NCBI RefSeq assembly: GCF_001700435.1
Contig: NZ_LYPC01000027.1
Location: 62,380 to 126,379 of the forward strand
Source of the DNA: Paenibacillus pectinilyticus
Lineage (GTDB): Bacteria > Bacillota > Bacilli > Paenibacillales > NBRC-103111
Reading direction: 5' to 3'
Length of the DNA stretch: 64,000 bases
Of this stretch, positions 1-8,512 are shown one piece after another (position 1 is the stretch's first letter; the number at the start of each line of letters is the position of its first letter). Position numbers and translations under genes: made by a program. The notes beneath the pieces were generated by a model. That model was not told where the DNA came from. It was given only the letters and a program-made list of their open reading frames with translations, and searched no databases.

Positions 1-23
1 AATAGAAGGGCGTGAAACAACGA

Positions 24-752
24 ATGAATGAAATCATTGATCTTTTACAAAGACATCGCTCTATCCGCAAATTTACAAATGAGCCCGTTAGTACGGAGCA
101 ACGAGAGGCGATCCTGAAAGCCGCCCAAGCTGCTTCAACGTCAAGTAATATGCAGGCCTACAGCGTTATTCACGTGTCTGATGCTGGGCTGAAGAACCAG
201 CTCGCCGAGCTCGCTGGCAATCAAGCTTACGTCAGCGAGTGTCCGTTATTCCTCGTGTGGTGCGCAGACCTGCACCGCTACGCGGAGGCGGCCCACCGTC
301 ACGGGGACACGCCAATCACAGGCAATGCTGAGAATCTCATCATTGCCACAGTCGAAGCTGCATTAGCTGCGCAAAATGCAGCCGTTGCGGCCGAGTCACT
401 CGGTCTCGGCGTCTGCTATATTGGCGGGCTGCGCAACAAGCCCGCTGAAGTATCCGAGCTGCTGGGCCTGCCCCAGCTCGTGTACCCGGTCTTCGGCATG
501 TGCATCGGCATGCCGGATCAAGAGCCGCTGCTGCGCCCGCGGCTCCCGCTTGAAGCCGTATACCATGAGAATCGGTATACGCCTAACCAAGCCGCGGTCG
601 AGTCGTACGACGAGACGATCCGCGACTACATGAAAGAGCGTACCGGTGGCAGCACCGATACGACCTGGTCGAAGGAAATGGCCGCGAAAGCACTGCGGCC
701 AAGAAAGCATATGAAAGCATTTTTAAGCAGGCAAGGCTACGAGGTAGAATAG
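24..752 (+). CDS. NADPH-dependent FMN nitroreductase (NfsA/NfrA family)
   Basis: Flavin oxidoreductase of the NfsA/NfrA branch of the nitroreductase superfamily. These are cytoplasmic FMN enzymes that use NAD(P)H to reduce nitroaromatics, quinones or flavin. The N-terminus carries the family motif HRSIRKF, followed by a Ser/Asn-rich FMN-binding stretch (TSSNMQAYS). The core shows GLGVCYIGGLRN and a GMCIGMPD segment, and the C-terminus is basic. At about 242 residues it has the usual length. A GTG at 12 is in frame, but it sits only 1 base after the purine-rich GAAGGG. ATG at 24 gives the usual family start (MNEIIDLLQ) and is preferred, though its Shine-Dalgarno spacing of 13 is long. The middle of the gene is more GC-rich than most of the window. 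The substrate cannot be told from sequence. Confidence 0.88.
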   Translation: MNEIIDLLQRHRSIRKFTNEPVSTEQREAILKAAQAASTSSNMQAYSVIHVSDAGLKNQLAELAGNQAYVSECPLFLVWCADLHRYAEAAHRHGDTPITGNAENLIIATVEAALAAQNAAVAAESLGLGVCYIGGLRNKPAEVSELLGLPQLVYPVFGMCIGMPDQEPLLRPRLPLEAVYHENRYTPNQAAVESYDETIRDYMKERTGGSTDTTWSKEMAAKALRPRKHMKAFLSRQGYEVE

Positions 753-774
753 CTCACTTTCAGTGTACTTGTCT

Positions 775-803
775 TTTACAATCGACACTCGCGTTCATAT
801 TAC
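775..803 (+). promoter_or_regulatory. Predicted sigma-A promoter of the small membrane protein gene
   Basis: TTTACA (775-780), a 17-base spacer and TATTAC (798-803) fit a vegetative promoter. The implied transcription start near 810 makes the TTG at 810 an unlikely translation start. Confidence 0.5.
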
Positions 804-878
804 TAGAACTTGTCTCATACAATGGAAGTAGGTAGAGACAGGTTCGAGGTTATTTTGAGCGAAAGGTGTGTGATTCGA

Positions 879-1157
879 GTGAAAGGTTTCAAAAATGTCG
901 TGTACATGAGTCTGGCGGTCGGCATGTTATTTTATTCCATACCACAATTACAATTTCGTGAGTTGGGTTCTTTGCCGATGATATTTAGTGTCATCTGGCT
1001 TGTGATGGCCTTGCTCATCATTGCCGCACACTTGCACCAAATTCTTGGTGTAGATGAAGAAAAACGCCAACAGCAGCTCCGCATCAACCGGATGAAGAAA
1101 TGGCAAATGGAGCAGCTTGTCCAAGGCAGACGCAAGTTGCTGCAATTCCGTAAATAA
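879..1157 (+). CDS. Small two-helix membrane protein of unknown function
   Basis: I do not recognise a named family. From GTG 879 it is 92 residues. There are two hydrophobic segments (VVYMSLAVGMLFYSIPQL, and MIFSVIWLVMALLIIAAHL), then a charged helical tail rich in Lys, Arg and Gln that should face the cytoplasm. The start is uncertain. In-frame alternatives are TTG 810 and ATG 822, but the promoter at 775-803 places transcription near 810. GAAAGG at 861-866 is the only convincing ribosome binding site, and it favours GTG 879. The gene ends before a hairpin terminator at 1230-1260. Nothing in the neighbourhood assigns a role. Confidence 0.6.
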   Translation: MKGFKNVVYMSLAVGMLFYSIPQLQFRELGSLPMIFSVIWLVMALLIIAAHLHQILGVDEEKRQQQLRINRMKKWQMEQLVQGRRKLLQFRK

Positions 1158-1192
1158 GGTATGGCAGGAATCGTCAGTCCTATGATGAACCT

Positions 1193-1220
1193 TTGACTTC
1201 GAACGTATGTTTGGTATAAT
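1193..1220 (+). promoter_or_regulatory. Near-consensus promoter directly upstream of a terminator
   Basis: TTGACT (1193-1198), a 16-base spacer and a perfect TATAAT (1215-1220). Transcription would start near 1227, yet a hairpin plus T-run begins at 1230. Any transcript would be about 35 nt, or it would be a leader attenuated before ytoI. Confidence 0.55.
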
Positions 1221-1229
1221 GAAAATAAA

Positions 1230-1260
1230 GCATTCAATCCAATAGGGTTGGATGCTTTTC
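1230..1260 (+). terminator. Rho-independent terminator or attenuator
   Basis: A ten-pair stem (1230-1239 with 1246-1255, two G-U pairs) is followed by TTTTC. It can end the 879-1157 transcript. It also sits immediately after the TATAAT at 1215-1220. Confidence 0.65.
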
Positions 1261-1275
1261 TCATGGGAATCCTCA

Positions 1276-1304
1276 TTGTTCTTACATGGTAGAACGATTA
1301 TACT
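1276..1304 (+). promoter_or_regulatory. Predicted ytoI promoter
   Basis: TTGTTC (1276-1281), a 17-base spacer and TATACT (1299-1304). The predicted start near 1311 leaves a leader of about 38 nt ahead of the TTG start of ytoI. Confidence 0.6.
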
Positions 1305-1348
1305 AGTAGTACAGAGTAATACAGGATCTTGTGGGTGAGGTGTAACAG

Positions 1349-2677
1349 TTGGAGTCACATTCCGTAGATAATTTAACGAAGCATGAGCAGATTTTGCGCC
1401 ATATTGAAGACTTGAAGTTAGGGAGTCGGATCTCGGTTCGCAAAATTGCCAAAAATATGGAAGTCAGCGAAGGCACAGCTTATCGCGCGATCAAAGAAGC
1501 CGAGAATCAAGGACTCGTTTCAACGAAAGAGCGGATCGGAACTGTGCGTGTGGAGAAAAAGCTGCGCCAGAACATTGATAAATTGACCTTCGCTGAAGTG
1601 GTAAACATGGTGGATGGCCAGGTGTTAGGCGGGGCGAAAGGGCTTCATAAGACGCTGCACAAGTTCGTCATTGGTGCGATGGAACAGGATGCCATGATGC
1701 GCTACATTGAGGCGGGCAGCCTGCTGATCGTGGGTAACAGGAACCGCGCTCATATTTGTGCCTTAGAGCAAGGTGCGGGCGTGCTCATTACCGGCGGTTT
1801 TAACACAAGTACCGAGGTCAAAGTACTGGCGGACGAACTGGAGCTTCCCATTATTTCGAGCAGTTACGATACCTTTACGGTCGCATCCATGATTAATAGA
1901 GCCATCTACGATCGCCTGATCAAAAAGAAAATCATGCTCGTCGAAGATATCCTCGCTTCTGGCGCTGCACTCTTCGCTTTGAAAGCGAACAGCACCTTGA
2001 AGGATTGGCAGCGTATGTCAGAGGACACAGGCTACAGCCGGTTCCCGGTCGTTGATGAATGGAATCGGATCATTGGTGTGGTAACGTCAAAGGATATGGT
2101 TGGTGCGAGCGCGCAACAAGCTGTCGAGAAATTAATGACGAGAAATCCCTTGACCGTCACACCCCAAACATCGGTAGCCTCAGCCGCCCACATGATGGTG
2201 TGGGAAGGAATTGAGCTGCTGCCAGTCGTGGATATGAATCGCAAAATTGTGGGCGTACTGAATCGCAGCGATATTCTGAAAGCGATGCAGTCGATACAGA
2301 AGCAGCCGCAGAACGGTGAAACCTTTGAAGATTTAATTTGGTCGGGAATGGAAGAGGTTAGGGATGAGAAAGGCAAGCTGCAGTTCCACGGAGTGATTAC
2401 GCCGCAGATGACGAACCATCTAGGGACGGTTTCAGAAGGGGTTCTCACCACGTTGATGACACAGGCTGCCTACCGGATTGTGCAAGAGCACAAGAAGGGG
2501 GATCTCGTTATGGACAACATGTCGACTTATTTCCTGAAGCCGCTTCAAATCGATTCCAAAATAGAAATACGACCCACCATCATTGAGGTGAGCCGTAAAT
2601 TTGGCAAGATCGATGTTGAGATTTATCATGCAGGCGGCTTAGTTTCCAAAGCGATGTTAACTGCACAAGTGATCTAG
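1349..2677 (+). CDS. ytoI: YtoI-like regulator: HTH, DRTGG, two CBS and hotdog domains
   Basis: Cytoplasmic multidomain protein of 442 residues, matching B. subtilis YtoI in domain order. An N-terminal winged-helix-like HTH (about 10-70, with VRKIAKNMEVSEGTAYRAIK) suggests DNA binding. A DRTGG-type domain follows (about 75-185, GVLITGGFNTS). Next come two CBS repeats (about 195-315), which usually sense adenine nucleotides. The C-terminal hotdog fold (about 335-440) is thioesterase-like. The TTG start is supported by GGGTGAGGTG ending 6 bases upstream. The gene converges on ytpI: the two stop codons share one palindromic CTAG, so the genes overlap by 4 bases. The molecular role of YtoI is not established, and regulation by nucleotide or acyl-CoA ligands is only an inference. 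Confidence 0.9.
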   Translation: MESHSVDNLTKHEQILRHIEDLKLGSRISVRKIAKNMEVSEGTAYRAIKEAENQGLVSTKERIGTVRVEKKLRQNIDKLTFAEVVNMVDGQVLGGAKGLHKTLHKFVIGAMEQDAMMRYIEAGSLLIVGNRNRAHICALEQGAGVLITGGFNTSTEVKVLADELELPIISSSYDTFTVASMINRAIYDRLIKKKIMLVEDILASGAALFALKANSTLKDWQRMSEDTGYSRFPVVDEWNRIIGVVTSKDMVGASAQQAVEKLMTRNPLTVTPQTSVASAAHMMVWEGIELLPVVDMNRKIVGVLNRSDILKAMQSIQKQPQNGETFEDLIWSGMEEVRDEKGKLQFHGVITPQMTNHLGTVSEGVLTTLMTQAAYRIVQEHKKGDLVMDNMSTYFLKPLQIDSKIEIRPTIIEVSRKFGKIDVEIYHAGGLVSKAMLTAQVI

Positions 2678-2967
2678 CGGAGCAAGCGGTCGAAGTGTCC
2701 ATGGTTGCGAATACCAACGAAAACATTGAACACACCGATGAGAACAAGAACCGTGCCGAAAATTCGGCGGAAGCTGGATTCACTGAAGAAAAAGATTTGC
2801 GTGATGGCGAGGAGTACAAGCATCAACCCCATGAAGATGTTCATACGGGCCGTATACAAGCCTCTTTTGGCTGCATCAGGCTCACGTCTGGAGCGAATGC
2901 TGTAGTACACAGTAAACCCTAGCAAAAGGCAGATAAGAATAAATAAGATGAGTTGAATGGCGTGCAT
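2674..2967 (-). CDS. ytpI: YtpI-like membrane protein
   Basis: Membrane protein of 97 residues with three hydrophobic helices (about 4-24, 43-63 and 70-88) separated by short basic loops (SIRSRREPDAAKRG). Size, topology and location next to ytoI identify it as YtpI, a conserved Bacillales protein of unknown function. ATG at 2967 is preceded, on this strand, by AAAGGGACGG. In B. subtilis the oligoribonuclease gene nrnA (ytqI) lies between ytrI and ytpI. Here only 83 bases separate ytrI from ytpI and no nrnA is present. Confidence 0.85.
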   Translation of the reverse strand: MHAIQLILFILICLLLGFTVYYSIRSRREPDAAKRGLYTARMNIFMGLMLVLLAITQIFFFSESSFRRIFGTVLVLIGVFNVFVGIRNHGHFDRLLR

Positions 2968-3050
2968 GGCTACAATCCGTCCCTTTAAGTGAATTTACAA
3001 TTAACTTTAGCGATTTTAACGCTAGATTGCAATATTCGACTTGTCGGATG

Positions 3051-3542
3051 TTACGTTTTCTTTTCTTCGGCCGTAATCCATACCGTCATTTCCGTCTGAA
3101 TCAAGATAATCGATTTGACCTCAACGACATATTTTTTATCATGAAGAAAATAGGTCCTTTGCGTAATCAGACGCTCATACAGTGCCTGAGAATCTCGCAC
3201 GGTTGTAGCTTTTTGACCAATAACGAGCTTTAACTCACCTTTCACATCGCCTTCAATCTCTTTTTGAATATCTTCGCTAATGAGATCTGTCTGGGATTTC
3301 GGTAAGAGATGGACGTTAATGACATTGATCAAGGTTTGCTTATTTTTTGTCTTATTTAAATTGTCGATATCAGCACGAAGATCATGGTTTTCTTCCAAAT
3401 ATTTATGCATTTGTACATATAACTCATTATATGTATGCTGGTGAATGCTCATATACACGGCGCTCCCAACGATCGCGCCCGATACGAATATTCCGAAGCT
3501 CGCAAGGAGTCGTTGATATCGGGCAAAAGGCGGGATTCTCAA
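3051..3542 (-). CDS. ytrI: YtrI-like sporulation membrane protein
   Basis: Probable YtrI, a sporulation membrane protein made with YtrH in the mother cell of Bacillus. The 163-residue product has one N-terminal transmembrane helix (about 13-33, LLASFGIFVSGAIVGSAVYM), then a coiled-coil-like region (YVQMHKYLEENHDLRADIDNLNK interrupted by polar residues), then a mixed alpha/beta extracytoplasmic domain. It starts at TTG, which overlaps the TGA stop of ytrH (TTGA). AAAGGGGG inside the end of ytrH is its ribosome binding site, so the two are translationally coupled. Identification rests on size, topology and the conserved dnaE-ytrH-ytrI order. Confidence 0.82.
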   Translation of the reverse strand: MRIPPFARYQRLLASFGIFVSGAIVGSAVYMSIHQHTYNELYVQMHKYLEENHDLRADIDNLNKTKNKQTLINVINVHLLPKSQTDLISEDIQKEIEGDVKGELKLVIGQKATTVRDSQALYERLITQRTYFLHDKKYVVEVKSIILIQTEMTVWITAEEKKT

Positions 3543-3871
3543 GGTTGATGGCCCCCTTTGCAGATCATTTGAATGAGGGAAGTCCCGAACTGTGCTCCCG
3601 TAAAGGCGACAATGATATAAATAATCTGCTTGATAGCTGGATTGATCTGACCGAGAGCCACGTGACTTTCAATATAGCGGATCGGATCAATCGTGCCGCC
3701 AACCGCAGCAACCATGGCCCAGATCTTAATATTTTCAGAAATGGTGAGCATTTTCTCCGTTGGGGATTGAAGTGTAAATACGGCTGCGATGCCACTTAAC
3801 ATACTGCCTCCGAATACGACCCCAAATGCAATGCAGAAATACATGATAATACTTGCCCAGAAACCAGCCAT
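3539..3871 (-). CDS. ytrH: YtrH-like sporulation membrane protein
   Basis: Membrane protein of 110 residues with three predicted helices (about 5-33, 50-66 and 82-102), matching YtrH. In B. subtilis, YtrH and YtrI are needed for efficient sporulation. The gene is divergent from dnaE, as in Bacillus, with 125 bases between the two start codons. GAAAGGAAGCG lies upstream of the ATG. The stop overlaps the ytrI start. Confidence 0.85.
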   Translation of the reverse strand: MAGFWASIIMYFCIAFGVVFGGSMLSGIAAVFTLQSPTEKMLTISENIKIWAMVAAVGGTIDPIRYIESHVALGQINPAIKQIIYIIVAFTGAQFGTSLIQMICKGGHQP

Positions 3872-3996
3872 GCAACCATCGCTTCCTTTCTACCTGAGTT
3901 AGGAGGACAAACTCTCTCTATCTACTGTATGGGACTGCTTGGCTTCAATATGATAAAATGTAAGGAATAATTCAAGAAAGAAGGGGGGAATTGCGG

Positions 3997-6900
3997 ATGA
4001 GTTCGTTTGTACATCTGCATGTGCATAGTGAATATAGCTTATTAGACGGAGCAGCACGCATGGAGGAGCTTGTAGCACAAGCGGCTGATCTTGGCATGAC
4101 CTCTCTGGCTTTGACGGATCATGGTGTCATGTATGGGGCGATTGCTTTCTATAAAGCGTGCAAACAGCGAGGCATCAAACCCATTATTGGTTGCGAGGTC
4201 TACTTCACGGCAGGTTCTATTCGCGATAAAGGGACCCGGCAGGAACAGCCGATCTATCATCTCCTTTTGCTCGCTAAGAATTTCCAAGGCTATCAAAATC
4301 TCATGAAGCTCACGTCGATTGCCCATTTACAGGGCTTTCACTATAAACCGCGTATCGATCTAGAACATTTGGCTCAGTATTCAGAGGGACTAATCTGTTT
4401 AAGTTCATGCTTAGGCAGCGAGGTCTCCCAACATTTGCTTCATAATCGCTACGAAGAAGCTCGGAAAGCGGCTGAACGCTATCGTGATATTTTCGGCGAT
4501 GATTTCTTCTTGGAAATTCAAGACCACGGCATGATTGAGCAGAAAAAAGTCATGGTTTCGATGATCGAATTGAGCAAAGATACCGGTATACCGTTAATTG
4601 CCACGAACGATGTGCACTATGTGACCGAACCCGATCATGTGATGCAGGATATTCTGATTTGTATCGGTACAGGTAAAACCGTAGATGATACGGATCGTCT
4701 CAAAATGGGAACAAGTCAGATGTATTTGAAAAGCGAAGAGGAAATGCGGCGTTTATTCGTTCATGTTCCCGAAGCGATGACGAATACAGCTGTGGTGGCT
4801 GACCGTTGTGATCTCGAACTGACGTTCGGTAAGTCGATTTTGCCAAGCTTTAGACCGATCCCTGAGCGGCTAACAGCTGGCGAATACCTACAGGAGCTCT
4901 GCAAAAAAGGTTTGGATCAGCGTTATGGCAGCAAGCCAGGTTGGGATGACAGGAACCATCCAGTGAGAAAGCAGGCCGAAGAGCGGCTAGCGTATGAGCT
5001 TGGTGTTATTGAGAAAATGGGATTCTCCGATTATTTCTTAATCGTGTGGGATTTCATTCGTTTTGCCCATGAGAAACGGATTATGACAGGCCCAGGACGA
5101 GGATCCTCCGCTGGAAGCTTAGTCGCCTATGTCCTTCGGATAACGAATGTTGATCCGCTGCAATATAAACTGCTTTTTGAGCGTTTTTTGAATCCAGAAC
5201 GGATTTCCATGCCGGATATCGATATCGATTTTAGCGATGAACGCCGGGATGAAGTCATTGATTATGTGGTTGCCAAATATGGGCATGAGCATGTTGCTCA
5301 GATTATTACCTTCGGAACGATGGCGGCTAAGGCAGCTGTCCGAGATGTTGGACGTGTTCTTAATGTGCCGTATGGGGATGTAGATCGGGCGGCTAAGGCG
5401 ATTCCGAATCAATTGGGTATGACGCTGAAGGAAGCCCTTCAAGTGAGTTCAGACTTGAAAGGGATGGTAGCCAGACAGCCTAAGACTGCAGAACTACTGG
5501 AGATGGCGATGCGTGTGGAAGGGATGCCGCGTCATGCTTCTACACACGCAGCGGGTGTTGTTATTTCCCGTGAACCACTGACCCATTATGTTCCGCTGCA
5601 AGAAGGAACGACACAAACAGCGCTCACGCAGTATACAATGGAGCATTTGGAGGCGATTGGCCTCCTTAAGATGGATTTCCTGGGTCTTCGGACCCTATCC
5701 ATCATTGAACGAACGGTGGACTGGCTTGCGCAAATGGAAGAGGTCCATATTAACTTCGACCTCCTCGATATGGATTCCGACGATATGACCTATGAGATGC
5801 TCAGCCGAGGGGAAACAACCGGTGTTTTCCAATTGGAGTCGACTGGTGTTCGTAAAGTTCTGAAGGATTTGAAGCCCTCTGAATTTGAAGACATTATTTC
5901 GGTCCTTGCCTTATATCGGCCGGGTCCCATGGAATTTATTCCGAAATACATTGCGGGTAAGCATGGGCAAGTCGATGTGGTCTATCCACATCCAACGTTG
6001 GAACCGATTTTGCGCGATACGTACGGCATTATTGTGTATCAAGAGCAAATTATGCAGATTGCCTCGTCAATGGCAGGCTTCAGCTTAGGCGAAGCAGATC
6101 TACTGCGTAGAGCCGTTTCCAAAAAGAAACGGGAAGTGCTCGATGAAGAGCGTACCCATTTCGTATCAGGCAGCTTACGGCAAGGCTTTAACGCGGATGA
6201 GGCGAATCATGTGTACGATATGATCGTACGATTCGCAGACTACGGCTTCCCGCGTGCGCATGCGACGGCGTATGGTGTGCTTGCATTCCAAACTGCCTAT
6301 CTCAAAGCACATTATCCAATCTATTTCATGGCTTCCATGTTAACTGCGGTTATGGGGAATCACCGAAAAGTGGCGGAATATGTAGATGAGTGCCGCCGTG
6401 TGAAGCTGGCAGTATTGCCGCCAGATGTCAATGGCAGTGGAACGGTGTTTACGCCAGACTCAGCTGCTGGAGCGATCCGATTCGGACTAGCCGCCATTAA
6501 GAACGTAGGCACACAGGCGATTGATGCGATTCTCTCCGAGAGAAAGAAGGCTCCTTTCGAGAGCTTGTTAGATTTCTGCCGCCGAGTTGATCTTCGCGTA
6601 GTTAATAAAAGAGTCGTTGAATCGCTTATTCAAGGAGGCGCTTTCGATTCACTCGGAGGGCATCGTGCTCAGCATCTCGCTATCCTGGATGAAACGATTG
6701 CCTCTGCTACGAAATGGCGCAAGGAGCGGGATGATTTGCAGCTTCATCTTTTCGGTTTTGTGGAAGAGCCGAACTGGGAGGTCGAAGTGCCGAATATCCC
6801 GCCAATGCCGCAAAGTAAACAGCTGGAGCTTGAGAAGGAACTGCTCGGCATGTATATTTCTGGTCATCCGCTGGATGCCTATGCGGAGCAGCTGGCAGAG

Positions 6901-7629
6901 CTGGATGCGGTGATGCTGCATCAGCTAACGGAGTTGCCTGATCATAGCGATGTGCTCGTCGCAGGGATGATCCTGTCTCAGAAGACGATCGTTACGAAAA
7001 AAGGCGATCCGATGGCTTTCATGGAGCTGGAGGATCGCATCGATAAAGTCGAGGTGGTCTTGTTCCCCGAGACCTGGAAGAAAGCTGTTTCGCTCGTGCA
7101 AAAGGGCAGACTCGTCCTCGTCCGCGCGAAGCTGCAGCTCCAGGACGAGGATCCGCCGAAGCTGCTCGCGGAGCAGCTCGCTGCCCTGGACGACCCAGAG
7201 GCCGTCCAGCGGCTTCGCCGGCAGCCTGCGGCGTCAAGACGATCCCCTGACGATGTCAGGGATCGTACGCCGCGCTCGGCTGCCCCTCAGAGCGGCGCGC
7301 GCAGCGCCGCTCCGCTAACTGCGGCGGCCCCCGCAGCGGGCCGCCCAGCACCCCGCGCTGGCGCAGAGCCAGCGCGCACCAACCCCGCTGCTGAGGCGAA
7401 GCCGCAGCGGGTGTTCGTCAAGATCTCGGCTGGCTGTGAGCAGCCGGATAAGCTGCTGCAGCTGAAGGCGCTGCTCAAGCTGCATAAGGGCCAGCTCGCG
7501 GTTGCGCTTTTCTATGAAAGCAGCAACAAGCTTTTGGCCTTGAGCGACCAGTATCGGGTCGATCCGTCGAAAGATCTGCTCCGAATGATTGAGACGATCA
7601 TGGGTACAGATTCTGTTCGAGTGAAATAA
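3997..7629 (+). CDS. dnaE: DNA polymerase III subunit alpha, DnaE type
   Basis: Replicative C-family polymerase of the DnaE class, which in Firmicutes works beside PolC, mainly extending lagging-strand primers. The 1210-residue protein has an N-terminal PHP domain with HLHVHSEYS and TDHG, so its metal ligands look intact. The palm has catalytic acids in PDIDIDF (D407, D409) and in KMDFLGL (D560). Then come fingers, an HhH region, an OB fold (about 985-1060) and a conserved C-terminal domain (about 1135-1210). ATG 3997 is chosen over the in-frame TTG 3991 because AAGGGGGG ends 8 bases before it. Residues about 1073-1134 (7213-7400) are an Ala/Pro/Arg-rich linker, much more GC-rich than the rest, and may be an expanded insert between the OB fold and the tail. 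Confidence 0.97.
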   Translation: MSSFVHLHVHSEYSLLDGAARMEELVAQAADLGMTSLALTDHGVMYGAIAFYKACKQRGIKPIIGCEVYFTAGSIRDKGTRQEQPIYHLLLLAKNFQGYQNLMKLTSIAHLQGFHYKPRIDLEHLAQYSEGLICLSSCLGSEVSQHLLHNRYEEARKAAERYRDIFGDDFFLEIQDHGMIEQKKVMVSMIELSKDTGIPLIATNDVHYVTEPDHVMQDILICIGTGKTVDDTDRLKMGTSQMYLKSEEEMRRLFVHVPEAMTNTAVVADRCDLELTFGKSILPSFRPIPERLTAGEYLQELCKKGLDQRYGSKPGWDDRNHPVRKQAEERLAYELGVIEKMGFSDYFLIVWDFIRFAHEKRIMTGPGRGSSAGSLVAYVLRITNVDPLQYKLLFERFLNPERISMPDIDIDFSDERRDEVIDYVVAKYGHEHVAQIITFGTMAAKAAVRDVGRVLNVPYGDVDRAAKAIPNQLGMTLKEALQVSSDLKGMVARQPKTAELLEMAMRVEGMPRHASTHAAGVVISREPLTHYVPLQEGTTQTALTQYTMEHLEAIGLLKMDFLGLRTLSIIERTVDWLAQMEEVHINFDLLDMDSDDMTYEMLSRGETTGVFQLESTGVRKVLKDLKPSEFEDIISVLALYRPGPMEFIPKYIAGKHGQVDVVYPHPTLEPILRDTYGIIVYQEQIMQIASSMAGFSLGEADLLRRAVSKKKREVLDEERTHFVSGSLRQGFNADEANHVYDMIVRFADYGFPRAHATAYGVLAFQTAYLKAHYPIYFMASMLTAVMGNHRKVAEYVDECRRVKLAVLPPDVNGSGTVFTPDSAAGAIRFGLAAIKNVGTQAIDAILSERKKAPFESLLDFCRRVDLRVVNKRVVESLIQGGAFDSLGGHRAQHLAILDETIASATKWRKERDDLQLHLFGFVEEPNWEVEVPNIPPMPQSKQLELEKELLGMYISGHPLDAYAEQLAELDAVMLHQLTELPDHSDVLVAGMILSQKTIVTKKGDPMAFMELEDRIDKVEVVLFPETWKKAVSLVQKGRLVLVRAKLQLQDEDPPKLLAEQLAALDDPEAVQRLRRQPAASRRSPDDVRDRTPRSAAPQSGARSAAPLTAAAPAAGRPAPRAGAEPARTNPAAEAKPQRVFVKISAGCEQPDKLLQLKALLKLHKGQLAVALFYESSNKLLALSDQYRVDPSKDLLRMIETIMGTDSVRVK

Positions 7630-7636
7630 GAATAAC

Positions 7637-7672
7637 GAAAGAAGGTTTCGGCTTCCGAAAACTTCTTTCTAT
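7637..7672 (+). terminator. dnaE terminator
   Basis: A 15-base stem with one mismatch (7637-7651 with 7655-7669) closes a 3-base loop just after the dnaE stop. Only a short T-rich tail follows, so termination may be leaky. Confidence 0.6.
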
Positions 7673-7750
7673 TGTGGTAAAAACGACTTCCTCCGCATAT
7701 GAATAGGAACCCGACAATTCATAAAGCATCCCATGCTAGGAGGAGGATTT

Positions 7751-8251
7751 ATGACCGAACAACACATGATCCAATTACTCCAGAAACGCGGCGTGTCCGT
7801 GGAACAAGTCTCCGAAATCGTATACAAGCTGCAGAAGCCGTATAACGATCAGCTTACGCTTGAGGAATGCGCAGACAGTGTCATGGCGGTGCTTTCCAAA
7901 CGCGAAGTGCAGTATACCCTCTACACGGGGATAGCGCTGGATGAATTAGCAGAGAAGAAGATGCTGCCAGAGCCCTTGCAGTCCATTCTTGAGGTAGATG
8001 AACCCCTGTACGGCGTTGATGAGACACTTGCCTTAGGGATTGTGCATGTATACGGTATGATTGGACTAACAAGTTTTGGATATTTGGATAAGGAAAAGAT
8101 AGGCATTATTCGAGCGTTGAATGACGACAGAAGTTCTGTGCATGTTTTTCTGGATGACTTAATTTGTGGATTGGCTGCTGCTGCCTCTGCTAGAATTGCT
8201 CATCAGAATGAGCATGCGCCTGATTATAGCGCTAAACACCGTCTGGACTAA
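7751..8251 (+). CDS. PgpA/YutG-family phosphatidylglycerophosphatase-like protein
   Basis: Member of the phosphatidylglycerophosphatase A family, 166 residues. The recognisable features are the helical N-terminus (LLQKRGVSVEQVSEIVYKLQ), the GIALDELAEKK segment, and the central GVDETLALGIVHVYGMIGLTSFGYLDK, which matches the soluble YutG-type proteins of Bacilli. E. coli PgpA dephosphorylates phosphatidylglycerophosphate. The Firmicute YutG proteins lack most membrane helices, so the same substrate is only an inference. ATG 7751 is preceded by a near-perfect AGGAGGAGG. The ATG at 7733 lies upstream of that ribosome binding site and is rejected. The gene stands alone between two terminators. Confidence 0.78.
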   Translation: MTEQHMIQLLQKRGVSVEQVSEIVYKLQKPYNDQLTLEECADSVMAVLSKREVQYTLYTGIALDELAEKKMLPEPLQSILEVDEPLYGVDETLALGIVHVYGMIGLTSFGYLDKEKIGIIRALNDDRSSVHVFLDDLICGLAAAASARIAHQNEHAPDYSAKHRLD

Positions 8252-8324
8252 GTGTGGTTGATCAGACTTACGATACCTAGAAGAATTTACATGTTTCCCA
8301 TGATAAATCGACTATATTCCTTGA

Positions 8325-8370
8325 TAAACGCTCTCGTTCTAAGCGGAACGTGCAGCCGTTTATTTTTTTT
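8325..8370 (+). terminator. Predicted terminator after the PgpA-like gene
   Basis: Outer TAAACG/CGTTTA and inner CGTTC/GAACG pairings, separated by an internal loop, are followed by eight T (8363-8370). Confidence 0.55.
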
Positions 8371-8417
8371 CATGGATGTGCTCTGTTGCGGGCAAAAGTG
8401 AAATTATGCTATCATTA

Positions 8418-8445
8418 TTGCATTGTGTGTGCCTATGCGTATAAA
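8418..8445 (+). promoter_or_regulatory. Predicted promoter of the accD-accA-pyk operon
   Basis: TTGCAT (8418-8423), a 16-base spacer and TATAAA (8440-8445). It lies upstream of the 62-residue ORF, accD, accA and pyk, with no terminator before 12360. Confidence 0.5.
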
Positions 8446-8512
8446 GGATGTCATAATCGTCATTGCTTACTTGCCCTAGTGTTAGTAGTTGCACGTCATA
8501 GGAGGTTTATTC

